A model generated the notes under the pieces. The model did no database searches, was not told where the DNA came from, and worked only from the letters and a program-made list of their open reading frames with translations. Made by a program: the position numbers and the translations under genes. A stretch of DNA of 64,000 nucleotides from Methylocystis sp. H62. Lineage in GTDB: Bacteria > Pseudomonadota > Alphaproteobacteria > Rhizobiales > Beijerinckiaceae. The DNA is taken from assembly GCF_015709515.1 (NCBI RefSeq), contig NZ_JADNQZ010000059.1, positions 372,001 to 436,000 on the forward strand. The letters run 5' to 3'. The stretch's first letter is position 1; each line of letters opens with the position of its first letter. Shown here one piece after another: positions 51,166-58,937 of this stretch.

Positions 51166-52998
51166 ATGGTTGCACAGGGTCCTGCATCAAATGTGTCGGT
51201 GGGCGGTCGCGCCTATGCGATCGTCGACCACACCTTTGACGTCGTCGTCGTCGGCGCGGGCGGGTCTGGGCTACGCGCCGTCGTTGGCTGCGCCGAGGCG
51301 GGACTGAACGTCGCCTGCGTCACCAAGGTCTTTCCAACCCGCTCGCACACCGTGGCGGCGCAGGGCGGCATCGCCGCCGCGCTCGGCAACATGGGGCCGG
51401 ACAATTGGAAATGGCACATGTACGACACCGTCAAAGGCTCCGACTGGCTCGGCGACCAGGACGCCATCGAATATATGTGCCGCAACGCCCCGCCCGCCGT
51501 CTATGAATTGGAGCATTGGGGCGTCCCCTTCTCGCGCACGAGCGAAGGCACGATCTATCAGCGTCCGTTCGGCGGGATGACGACGGATTTCGGCAAGGGT
51601 CCGCCGGCGCAGCGCACATGCGCGGCCGCCGATCGCACGGGCCACGCGATGCTCCACACGATGTATGGACAGGCGCTGAAGCTCGACACCAAGTTCTTCG
51701 TCGAATTTTTCGCGCTCGATCTCATCATGGATCAGGACGGCGCCTGCCGGGGCGTCGTGTGCCTGAAGATCGATGACGGGACGATTCATCGCTTTCGCGC
51801 CGCGCTCACCGTGCTCGCGACCGGCGGCTATGGCCGCGCCTATTTGTCAGCAACATCGGCGCACACCTGCACCGGCGACGGCAACGCCATGGTGCTGCGC
51901 GCCGGGCTGCCGCTGCAGGACATGGAGTTCGTGCAGTTTCATCCGACGGGGATCTATGGCGCGGGCTGCCTGATCACCGAAGGCGCGCGCGGCGAGGGCG
52001 GCTATCTGACGAACAGCGAAGGCGAGCGCTTCATGGAGCGCTACGCGCCCTCCGTGAAGGATCTCGCGCCGCGCGACATGGTCTCGCGCGCGATCACGAT
52101 GGAGGTGCGCGAGGGCAGGGGCGTCGGCAAGGAGAGGGATCACGCCCATCTGCATCTCGAACATCTCGATCCGGCGATCCTGCATGAGCGCCTGCCGGGC
52201 ATTTCCGAAAGCTCGATGGTTTTCGCCGGCGTCGACGTGACGCGCCAGCCGATTCCGATCATACCGACCGCGCATTACAACATGGGCGGCATACCGACGA
52301 ATTTTCACGGCGAGGCGCTGCGCAAGCGTAACGGCAATCCCGACGAGGTGGTGCCAGGTCTGATGGCGCTTGGCGAAGCGGCTTGCGTTTCCGTGCATGG
52401 CGCCAATCGCCTCGGCTCGAATTCGCTCATTGATCTCGTCGTCTTCGGCCGCGCCGCGGCGCAGCGCGCCGCCGAACTCATCAAGCCAAACGATACGCAG
52501 CCGGAGCTTCCCGCGAATTCGGCCGATCTCGCGCTGTCGCGTCTCGATTTTTTCCGCAACGCCAACGGCGGAACATCGACAGCCACATTGCGCGACAGGA
52601 TGCAGCGCACGATGCAGTCGCATTGCGCCGTCTATCGCACCGGCGAGGTCCTCGCCGAAGGCGTCGAGCAGATCAACGCCGTCTGGCGCGACGGCGCCGA
52701 CGTCAAGATTGTCGATCGCTCGCTGATCTGGAACTCCGATCTCGTCGAGACGCTGGAATACGACAATCTCATCGTGCAAGCGGTCACGACGATGGAAAGC
52801 GCCGCCAACCGCACGGAGTCGCGCGGCGCGCATGCGCGCGAGGATTTCCCGAACCGCGACGACAAGAACTGGATGAAGCATACGCTCGCGACGATCGATC
52901 GCGAGAGGAAGACCACATCGATCGATTATCGCCCGGTGCACAGCTACACGATGACCAATGAGGTGGCTTACGTCGAGCCGAAGGCGCGGGTGTATTAA
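51166..52998 (+). CDS. sdhA: Succinate dehydrogenase flavoprotein subunit
   Basis: 610 residues. FAD-binding fold [22 protein letters not shown] at the N-terminus; covalent FAD His in [17 protein letters not shown]; substrate-site [15 protein letters not shown] and HANR-type [21 protein letters not shown]-terminal domain with [14 protein letters not shown]. The protein oxidises succinate to fumarate and links the TCA cycle to the respiratory chain. Instead of sdhB directly following, a vapBC-type toxin-antitoxin pair lies between. Confidence 0.97.
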   Translation: MVAQGPASNVSVGGRAYAIVDHTFDVVVVGAGGSGLRAVVGCAEAGLNVACVTKVFPTRSHTVAAQGGIAAALGNMGPDNWKWHMYDTVKGSDWLGDQDAIEYMCRNAPPAVYELEHWGVPFSRTSEGTIYQRPFGGMTTDFGKGPPAQRTCAAADRTGHAMLHTMYGQALKLDTKFFVEFFALDLIMDQDGACRGVVCLKIDDGTIHRFRAALTVLATGGYGRAYLSATSAHTCTGDGNAMVLRAGLPLQDMEFVQFHPTGIYGAGCLITEGARGEGGYLTNSEGERFMERYAPSVKDLAPRDMVSRAITMEVREGRGVGKERDHAHLHLEHLDPAILHERLPGISESSMVFAGVDVTRQPIPIIPTAHYNMGGIPTNFHGEALRKRNGNPDEVVPGLMALGEAACVSVHGANRLGSNSLIDLVVFGRAAAQRAAELIKPNDTQPELPANSADLALSRLDFFRNANGGTSTATLRDRMQRTMQSHCAVYRTGEVLAEGVEQINAVWRDGADVKIVDRSLIWNSDLVETLEYDNLIVQAVTTMESAANRTESRGAHAREDFPNRDDKNWMKHTLATIDRERKTTSIDYRPVHSYTMTNEVAYVEPKARVY

Positions 52999-53165
52999 GG
53001 CGACGGGAATGCGACAATGTCTATCGAAGAAGCGACAGCAGGCTGTTGGAAGCGTGCCGCACCGCATCAGCGCCCGTTGCTCCGGCACGGTCGTATCGTA
53101 CGTCCGCATTTGAAAGCGCCGGACTGCGCGACGCCCGATGAGACTGCGTCTGAGGACATGCTGCT

Positions 53166-53408
53166 ATGAATGCAATCACGATCAAGAGCATCAGCCCCCA
53201 GGCGATCGCCCGGATTCAGGAGCTCGCCGCCGTCCATCACCGCACGGTGGAGGAGGAGGCCGCCGACCTTCTTGAGAAGGCGGTCAGCGAGAACACTGTT
53301 CGCGCGGCTCGTCTGGCCGCTGTAGACCGCATCGCCGCCATGACTCCAAAGGATGTCGAGCAAAGCGACAGCACCGCGATCATTCGCGAGGCGCGCGACC
53401 AGTGGTAG
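53166..53408 (+). CDS. Antitoxin of a VapBC/FitAB-type module
   Basis: 80 residues. The N-terminal ribbon-helix-helix is TIKSISPQAIARIQELAAVHHRTVEEEAADLLEKAVSE, matching FitA/VapB-like antitoxins; the C-terminal tail (SDSTAIIREARDQW) would wrap the toxin. Its last seven bases overlap the toxin GTG start, as usual for such pairs. It is inserted in the sdh operon, 167 bp after sdhA, and should autoregulate with its toxin. Confidence 0.85.
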   Translation: MNAITIKSISPQAIARIQELAAVHHRTVEEEAADLLEKAVSENTVRAARLAAVDRIAAMTPKDVEQSDSTAIIREARDQW

Positions 53409-53848
53409 TCGTCGTAGACGCGAGCGTTGCGGTGAAGTGGTACGTCGCGGAGGCTTGGCGCACTGAAGCGCGGAACGTGTTGGCGAGCGCCGCGGAACTG
53501 ATCGCGCCCGACATTATTCTCACAGAGGTAGCGAACGCCCTGCGGCGTAAAGTAACAGAAGGGACGGTGACAAAGGAGCAGGCGTTGAACGCCCTGGACG
53601 ATCTTCCTGCCTCTTTTTCCCGGATCGTCCATGCTGAACAGACTCTGCGCGCCGCGTTCGACTTGGCGTTAAGCCTTAGTCATCCTTTCCCGGACTGCGT
53701 CTATCTTGCATGCGCTATTATGAACGGCGCGAATCTGGTGACTGACGACCGAAAATTCCTCGAAAAGGCGGTCGTCAACGGACATCGAAACCACGTCGTT
53801 CTCCTCGCCGACTGGCCGGCGCAAGAGCCGGACCAACAAGGATCGTAG
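53402..53848 (+). CDS. PIN-domain ribonuclease toxin (VapC type)
   Basis: 148 residues from GTG overlapping the antitoxin gene. PIN motifs: VVVVDASVAVKW (first Asp, D6), LTEVANAL (Glu), DCVYLACA (third acidic) and LVTDDRKFL (last Asp pair). VapC toxins cut tRNA or rRNA. The gene ends nine bases before sdhB, so the toxin lies directly in the path of sdhB transcription. Which RNA it targets is unknown. Confidence 0.9.
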   Translation: MVVVVDASVAVKWYVAEAWRTEARNVLASAAELIAPDIILTEVANALRRKVTEGTVTKEQALNALDDLPASFSRIVHAEQTLRAAFDLALSLSHPFPDCVYLACAIMNGANLVTDDRKFLEKAVVNGHRNHVVLLADWPAQEPDQQGS

Positions 53849-53857
53849 GATCGAGAA

Positions 53858-54646
53858 ATGGTCGAATTCGCCCTCCCCAAAAACTCCGTCATTTCCGAAG
53901 GCAAAACGTGGCCGAAGCCCGAAGGGGCCGAGCGCCTTCGCGAATTGCGCATCTATCGATGGGACCCTGACGACGGCGCCAATCCGCGCCTCGACACCTA
54001 TTTCGTCGACGCCGACGACTGCGGACCGATGGTCCTCGACGCGCTGATCTGGATCAAGAACAAGATCGATCCGACTTTGACTTTTCGTCGCTCCTGCCGT
54101 GAGGGCATCTGCGGCTCATGTTCGATGAACATCGCGGGTCTGAACACGCTCGCCTGCACCAAGGGCATGGATGACATCGACGGCGCGATCAAAATCTATC
54201 CGCTGCCGCATATGGCGGTGGTGAAGGACCTCGTGCCCGATCTGACGATCTTCTATGAACAATATGCGGCGATCCAGCCCTGGCTGCGCGCCGGACCCGC
54301 CCCCGAGAAGGAGCGGCTGCAATCGCCGGAGCAGCGGGCCAAGCTCGACGGGCTCTACGAATGCATCCTGTGCGCCTGCTGCTCGACCGCCTGTCCGAGC
54401 TATTGGTGGAACGCCGACAAGTTTCTTGGTCCCGCAGCGCTGCTGCAGGCGTTCCGTTGGGTGCAGGATTCGCGCGACGAAGCGACCGAGGATCGAGTCT
54501 CCTATGTCGACGACGTCTTCCGCCTCTACCGCTGCCACACGATCATGAATTGCACCCAGGTCTGCCCGAAGAGCCTGTCGCCGGCGAAGGCGATCGCGGA
54601 CCTCAAAAACATGGCGATCGCCCAGGACGAGGCGGAGTCGCGCTGA
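53858..54646 (+). CDS. sdhB: Succinate dehydrogenase iron-sulfur subunit
   Basis: 262 residues. Ferredoxin-type N-terminal domain with [12 protein letters not shown] and NTLAC for the 2Fe-2S cluster; C-terminal helical domain with [13 protein letters not shown] and [11 protein letters not shown] for the 4Fe-4S and 3Fe-4S clusters. It connects flavin in SdhA to the membrane subunits. It probably depends on read-through from sdhA across the toxin-antitoxin genes or on the toxin-antitoxin promoter; no separate promoter was identified. Confidence 0.97.
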   Translation: MVEFALPKNSVISEGKTWPKPEGAERLRELRIYRWDPDDGANPRLDTYFVDADDCGPMVLDALIWIKNKIDPTLTFRRSCREGICGSCSMNIAGLNTLACTKGMDDIDGAIKIYPLPHMAVVKDLVPDLTIFYEQYAAIQPWLRAGPAPEKERLQSPEQRAKLDGLYECILCACCSTACPSYWWNADKFLGPAALLQAFRWVQDSRDEATEDRVSYVDDVFRLYRCHTIMNCTQVCPKSLSPAKAIADLKNMAIAQDEAESR

Positions 54647-54726
54647 GTTCCGCTGAGCGCCCGGCCGCCTTGATCCCGCCGCGCCGCCGGTTTAGGACGG
54701 AACAAACGTCTTCGGAGATCTGCGCC

Positions 54727-55125
54727 ATGTCGACCCGCGCTCGTCGTAGTTGCGCCTCGCTTCTCATCGCCTCTTGCCTGATCGCCGCTTGCCTGATCGT
54801 CGGCGGCCCTCGGACCGCCTCGGCGCAGCAGTTTCAAGCCGATCCCGGAGCGCCTGACGCTTCCGGCTCTGTAACGACGCAGCCGAAGGCCAAGAGAGCG
54901 AAGGCGCAGCAATCGCCGCGCGCCAACGCCGGCGCCAGCGCCGGCCAGCAGCAGGGCGGCACCGGCAACCGCCAGTTCGGCGAGCTTGAAGGCTGGTCGC
55001 CGGGCAAGGCGCCGCCCGGTGGAAAGCAGAAGGAGAAGGAAGGCGAGACGTCGAGCCCGCCGAAGGGCGGATTGCCCATTGGCGTGTCGCCCTCGGGCAA
55101 TATGTCCGTCGGTCTCCCGTTCTAA
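54727..55125 (+). CDS. Secreted low-complexity protein
   Basis: 132 residues from the ATG with GGAG about nine bases upstream. A signal peptide (SCASLLIASCLIAACLIVGGPRTASAQ) precedes an unstructured tail rich in Gln, Gly, Pro, Ala and Lys (AKRAKAQQSPRANAG, GKQKEKEGETSSPPKG). No folded domain is evident. A possible envelope-associated or matrix peptide. It lies between sdhB and asd. Confidence 0.6.
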   Translation: MSTRARRSCASLLIASCLIAACLIVGGPRTASAQQFQADPGAPDASGSVTTQPKAKRAKAQQSPRANAGASAGQQQGGTGNRQFGELEGWSPGKAPPGGKQKEKEGETSSPPKGGLPIGVSPSGNMSVGLPF

Positions 55126-55162
55126 CCTTCTCAGACGCCGGGATCGCCGGCTGGAGTTAATC

Positions 55163-56197
55163 ATGGCGTATAAGGTTGCCGTCGTCGGCGCTACGGGCAA
55201 CGTAGGCCGCGAGATGCTCGATATTCTCGCTGAGCGCCGCTTCCCGGTTTCGGAAGTCGTTGCGCTGGCGTCGCCGAGTTCGATCGGCACGGAGGTGTCC
55301 TTCGGCGACAGGACGCTGAAGTGCAAGGTGCTCGACTCCTATGATTTCTCCGACGTCGACATTTGTCTCATGTCCGCGGGCGGCTCCGTCGCGAAGGAAT
55401 GGGCGCCCAGGATCGGCGCGCAGGGCTGCGTCGTCATCGACAATTCTTCGGCCTGGCGCATGGACCCTGACGTGCCCTTGGTGGTGCCGGAGGTGAACGC
55501 CGCCGCCGCGGCGGGATTTTCCAAAAAGAACATTATCGCCAATCCGAACTGCTCGACGGCGCAGCTCGTCGTCGCGCTGAAGCCCTTGCACGACGCGGCG
55601 ACGATCACGCGCGTCGTGGTCTCGACCTATCAATCGGTCTCTGGCGCGGGCAAGGAGGGAATGGACGAACTCTTTGCGCAGACTCGTTCGGTGTTCGTCG
55701 CCAACCCCGTCGAAGCGAAGAAATTTCCCAAGCGCATCGCCTTCAACCTGATTCCGCAGATCGACGTCTTCATGGAGGACGGCTTCACCAAGGAAGAGTG
55801 GAAGATGGTCGCGGAGACAAAGAAGATTCTCGATCCCAAGATCAAGCTTGTCGCCACCTGCGTGCGCGTGCCGGTCTTCATCGGCCATTCGGAAGCGGTG
55901 AACATCGAATTCGAAAAGCCGATTTCGGCGGACGAGGCGCGTAACATTCTGCGCGCGGCGCCGGGTGTGCTGGTGATCGACAAGCACGAGGACGGCGGCT
56001 ACATCACGCCGCATGAAGCGGCGGGCGAAGACGCCACCTATGTCTCGCGCATCCGTACCGACCCGACCGTCGATAATGGGCTGGTTCTGTGGTGCGTTTC
56101 CGACAATCTGCGCAAGGGCGCGGCGCTCAACGCCATTCAGATCGCGGAAGTCCTGATGAACCGCAAGCTGCTCGCGCCTAAGAAGAAGGCGGCGTAA
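55163..56197 (+). CDS. asd: Aspartate-semialdehyde dehydrogenase
   Basis: 344 residues from the ATG giving MAYKVAVVGATGNVGREMLDIL, preceded by GGAG. The active-site Cys130 is in ANPNCSTAQL; the base is His in GHSEAVNIEF; phosphate-binding SAGGSVAKEWAP and Gln in STYQSVSGAG are present. It reduces beta-aspartyl phosphate to the semialdehyde for lysine, threonine, methionine and diaminopimelate synthesis. Length and sequence fit the USG-1-like group of alphaproteobacteria. It starts 37 bp after the preceding gene. Confidence 0.96.
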   Translation: MAYKVAVVGATGNVGREMLDILAERRFPVSEVVALASPSSIGTEVSFGDRTLKCKVLDSYDFSDVDICLMSAGGSVAKEWAPRIGAQGCVVIDNSSAWRMDPDVPLVVPEVNAAAAAGFSKKNIIANPNCSTAQLVVALKPLHDAATITRVVVSTYQSVSGAGKEGMDELFAQTRSVFVANPVEAKKFPKRIAFNLIPQIDVFMEDGFTKEEWKMVAETKKILDPKIKLVATCVRVPVFIGHSEAVNIEFEKPISADEARNILRAAPGVLVIDKHEDGGYITPHEAAGEDATYVSRIRTDPTVDNGLVLWCVSDNLRKGAALNAIQIAEVLMNRKLLAPKKKAA

Positions 56198-56287
56198 CGC
56201 CCGAAGGCGATCATCATCGCCAAATGGGCCGAGCGGCAGCGCCAAGTGGGCGATCGCGGTCGAAAGCGAATTGCCGACGGCAACGGC

Positions 56288-57178
56288 TTATTTGTTGATC
56301 TTGAACAGCGCCGGATCAGGCACTTTGGCCTGGTCGATGTTGAAGACCGAAATCAAGGTCTCATAGCCTTGCGGGTCCTTCACCTCCCATTGCTTCAATT
56401 TGAAGGTCTTGGGGTCGAAGATCAGACGCACGTGCGACGTGCCGCCGAAGGTCGCCTTGTCCTCAATAGCGATGGTGACGCCGGAATCATCGATCTTCAC
56501 GTCCTCGACGACGACATCCTTTTCGAGGTCGATCTTGTCCTTCATCAGGAATTTGAGCGGCGTCTGAGTGATAAAGTAGAGATCCTGCGTGTTGAGCTTA
56601 CGGTCGCGCACCGCGACCTGCGCGCCATCGGCGACGACTTCCATCGTCGCCGGCTGGGCGTATTCGAAACGCACCCGGCCGGCGCGCTGAACGTGAAGCT
56701 TGCCTTCCGAACGCTTGCCGTCGCCGCCGATCTGCACGAAATCGGCGGTCATCACCGGCGATGCGTTGAAAAAAGCGTTGGCGCGCTTGAGCGCTTCGTC
56801 GCGGGTGAGCGGCTTCTCCGGCTCGGGCACGGGCGGCGGCGCGATCGTGGCGGCGGCGGCGGGCCCCTGCGCGCTCGGTTTGGCGGTCTTCTTCCCGATC
56901 GGGTCTGCAGGCTTCGCCTCTCCGGGCTTGGCCGTCACGGGCTTGACCGTCACGGCCTTGCCGTCGACGCCCTTCTCGTCAGCAGATTTGACCTCAGCCG
57001 ATTTCGACCCTGTTTCCGCGGGTCTGGCTTCGGCTGGCTTCGTCTCTGCTGCTTTATTATCGGCGACCGCCGGAACGCTTCCCTGCGACGGCGGCGCAGC
57101 GCGCGCGACTGTCGCAGCGGCGGCCGGGACGGCGAATGAAAGCGCGGCGAGCAGGGCGGCAAAGCGAACGTATGTCAC
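56288..57178 (-). CDS. LolA-family outer-membrane lipoprotein carrier with a long linker
   Basis: 296 residues from GTG 57178, the start that gives a proper signal peptide (VTYVRFAALLAALSFAVPAAAA); the longer frame adds an Arg-rich leader. A Lys/Pro/Ala-rich linker of about 75 residues (25-100) precedes the LolA domain (about 115-296): ANAFFNASPVMTADFVQIGGDGKRSEGKLHVQRAGRVRFEYAQP, VVVEDVKIDDSGVTIAIED and KLKQWEVKDPQGYETLISVFNI. LolA carries lipoproteins across the periplasm from LolCD. The ftsK-lolA neighbourhood is usual in alphaproteobacteria, but a toxin-antitoxin block lies between here. Confidence 0.88.
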   Translation of the reverse strand: MTYVRFAALLAALSFAVPAAAATVARAAPPSQGSVPAVADNKAAETKPAEARPAETGSKSAEVKSADEKGVDGKAVTVKPVTAKPGEAKPADPIGKKTAKPSAQGPAAAATIAPPPVPEPEKPLTRDEALKRANAFFNASPVMTADFVQIGGDGKRSEGKLHVQRAGRVRFEYAQPATMEVVADGAQVAVRDRKLNTQDLYFITQTPLKFLMKDKIDLEKDVVVEDVKIDDSGVTIAIEDKATFGGTSHVRLIFDPKTFKLKQWEVKDPQGYETLISVFNIDQAKVPDPALFKINK

Positions 57179-57346
57179 GGCGGGTTCCGATTCAGAGGGA
57201 AGCTGTCGCCGTCTTCCTAGCATAAGTTGGCGGAATTGGGGGCGGCGACGACGTTGATCGGGCGAGGCCGGAGCGTTTCCGGCAATCCTTGCTGCACAAG
57301 CGCGACGGGCGGATTTTCGATAGAGTTCGAGGGCAGAATTCGATTT

Positions 57347-57364
57347 TGTGTACAAAAATGTGTA
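57347..57364 (+). promoter_or_regulatory. Direct repeat TGTGTA in the brnTA promoter region
   Basis: TGTGTA at 57347-57352 and 57359-57364, followed by AT-rich TATTATATTAAGGGATATGC ahead of the brnT ATG. Position and spacing (12 bp) suit an operator for the BrnA or BrnTA complex, which autoregulates. Confidence 0.4.
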
Positions 57365-57382
57365 TTATATTAAGGGATATGC

Positions 57383-57670
57383 ATGAAGGAGCTTGGATTC
57401 GAATGGGATGAAGAAAAAGCGGCGCTGAATCTCGCCAAGCATGGAGTCTCCTTCCTGCGAGCCGCCGAGATATTCGCAAATGAGATGCTGGAGAAGATTG
57501 ATGACCGAGAAGACTATGGCGAACTTCGATTCATCGCCCTTGGTCGTGTGGAGACCGAGGTCTATCGCGTGGTCTACACATGGCGGGGCGAAGGGGTCGT
57601 TCGACTGATTAGCGCGCAAAGAGCAAACAGGAATGAGCGAGAAACCTACTACCGCGAAATATACTCTTAG
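57383..57670 (+). CDS. brnT: BrnT-family ribonuclease toxin
   Basis: 95 residues; AAGGGA six bases upstream. Family pattern: FEWDEEKAALNLAKHGVSFLRAAEIFANEMLEKIDDREDYGELRFIALGRVETEVYRVVYTWRGEGVVRLISAQRANRNERETYY. The conserved WDxxKxxxNxxKHGVxF opening and the LISARxAxxxE end are both there. BrnT is an RNase that blocks growth when free of BrnA. Overlaps the antitoxin gene by 38 bases, so synthesis is coupled. Confidence 0.92.
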   Translation: MKELGFEWDEEKAALNLAKHGVSFLRAAEIFANEMLEKIDDREDYGELRFIALGRVETEVYRVVYTWRGEGVVRLISAQRANRNERETYYREIYS

Positions 57671-57914
57671 CGAGATCAAAGCCGCGCGGGCGCGTGGCGA
57701 AGATCCAACGCGGCGCGACGCTCCGGAGGCCGAATCGCTTGGCGAGGATTTTTGGAAGGATGCGCGGGTCATGATGCCGCGCGGCAAGACTTCCGTGCAT
57801 CTTCGCCTCGATAGCGACGTCGTGGAATGGTTTAAGGCCCATGGCAAAGGCCATTTGACCCGCATGAACGCCGTGCTGCGCGCCTATGTCGATGCGCATA
57901 AGGGAAGGGGGTAG
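57633..57914 (+). CDS. brnA: BrnA-family antitoxin
   Basis: 93 residues. BrnA pattern: YTLSEIKAARARGEDPTRRDAPEAESLGEDFWKDARVMMPRGKTSVHLRLDSDVVEWFKAHGKGHLTRMNAVLRAYVDAHK. The ribbon-helix-helix in the second half binds the operator, and the N-terminal half binds BrnT. The start lies inside brnT. A HEPN/AbiV-like gene begins 53 bp downstream on the same strand. Confidence 0.9.
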   Translation: MSEKPTTAKYTLSEIKAARARGEDPTRRDAPEAESLGEDFWKDARVMMPRGKTSVHLRLDSDVVEWFKAHGKGHLTRMNAVLRAYVDAHKGRG

Positions 57915-57967
57915 GCTTAAAATAGCGCAATGCATCAGTCGTCACTGAATTCATTAAGGATATCACC

Positions 57968-58840
57968 TTGGCCAAACTTAACATAGGCCTTCGGCAGGGG
58001 AGGCTTATGTGCCAGATGCCTCACAATGAAAGGCTTGAACTCATTGCGGAGGGCTTACCCGTCGTATTTCAGAGCGCACAGGGCTTCTGGGATGCCGCCG
58101 AGGTACTTAAAGAACGACATCGAGAAGCAGACGTTCTAGAGGGTTTTGCTGAAGAAGAAGCAGCAAAAATCCTAATCTTGATGGACATAGTGCGCTGTCC
58201 GCCATCACTGGTTTCGTCAAAGATTGGTCTGATGGTAAGCAGGTTTTACGACCATTTGGCGCGCCTTTTATATGCCGAGGCTCAGCGCTGGAAGCCTATG
58301 CATGTTTCCCAACTGCGGGAATACGTCGATGAGCAGAGACGGGCGCACTATCTCGAAGGATACGCTGGTGAATATATTCTGCCAAACTGGAACATAGCGC
58401 GCAGAGAAAGCCAACTCTACGCCGATATCGAGGCGTATGAGGATGGCGCCCCAACGTGGAATGCGCCTACCGGATACGCATCTGGCTTGCCTCGGCTCAA
58501 ACCCGTCGCTCTGCGCGTCGCTGAGTCGCTCTCAAATGTTGGAGCCTATAGTTTGAAAGGGGTCCAAGCTATAGCCAATTTTTGGGGAACGACTGAATTC
58601 AAAGACACAGAGAACTGGCAGGATTCTGAGAATCTCACTCGCTGCCTACTTGAAACGCTGATTGCTGAGGGTCTTCCGTCCGAACGCGCGTCGGAACAAG
58701 ACATGTCAATGCTTTACGACTCTTGGCAGATGCCAATGTACAATCTTGAATTCAAATTGATTGACGTGCCGCTTGAAGATTTAGAGCGGGAAAGAGACGC
58801 CATGCTTTGGGCTGAAGCAGGATACGACAGCGAATATTAG
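57968..58840 (+). CDS. HEPN/AbiV-like protein, candidate abortive-infection factor
   Basis: 290 residues from a TTG with AAGGA eight bases upstream; ATG 58007 is the alternative. Residues 30-75 (GLPVVFQSAQGFWDAAEVLKERHREADVLEGFAEEEAAKILILMDIVRCP) resemble the HEPN_AbiV fold, where the EExAK(I)LIL motif is diagnostic. R107-WKPM-H112 fits the R-x4-6-H catalytic motif of HEPN ribonucleases. The C-terminal half (about 165-290) has no known match. The base composition is visibly more AT-rich than that of its neighbours. Context with brnTA supports a defence role; the family call rests on short motifs. Confidence 0.5.
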   Translation: MAKLNIGLRQGRLMCQMPHNERLELIAEGLPVVFQSAQGFWDAAEVLKERHREADVLEGFAEEEAAKILILMDIVRCPPSLVSSKIGLMVSRFYDHLARLLYAEAQRWKPMHVSQLREYVDEQRRAHYLEGYAGEYILPNWNIARRESQLYADIEAYEDGAPTWNAPTGYASGLPRLKPVALRVAESLSNVGAYSLKGVQAIANFWGTTEFKDTENWQDSENLTRCLLETLIAEGLPSERASEQDMSMLYDSWQMPMYNLEFKLIDVPLEDLERERDAMLWAEAGYDSEY

Positions 58841-58890
58841 CCAACGATCTAAGGGCGCTGATCCGACATGGATTACTTCGCGGTCCCCAA

Positions 58891-58929
58891 GCCCTCACCC
58901 TAACCCTCTCCCCGTAAAAGGGGAGAGGG
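58891..58929. repeat. Partial copy of the palindromic intergenic repeat
   Basis: CCCTCACCC then CCCTCTCCCC-GTAAAA-GGGGAGAGGG (58904-58929), the same hairpin family as at 47745-47906. It lies at the right edge of the brnTA block, between the HEPN-like gene and the ftsK stop. Confidence 0.65.
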
Positions 58930-58937
58930 AACGCGCC

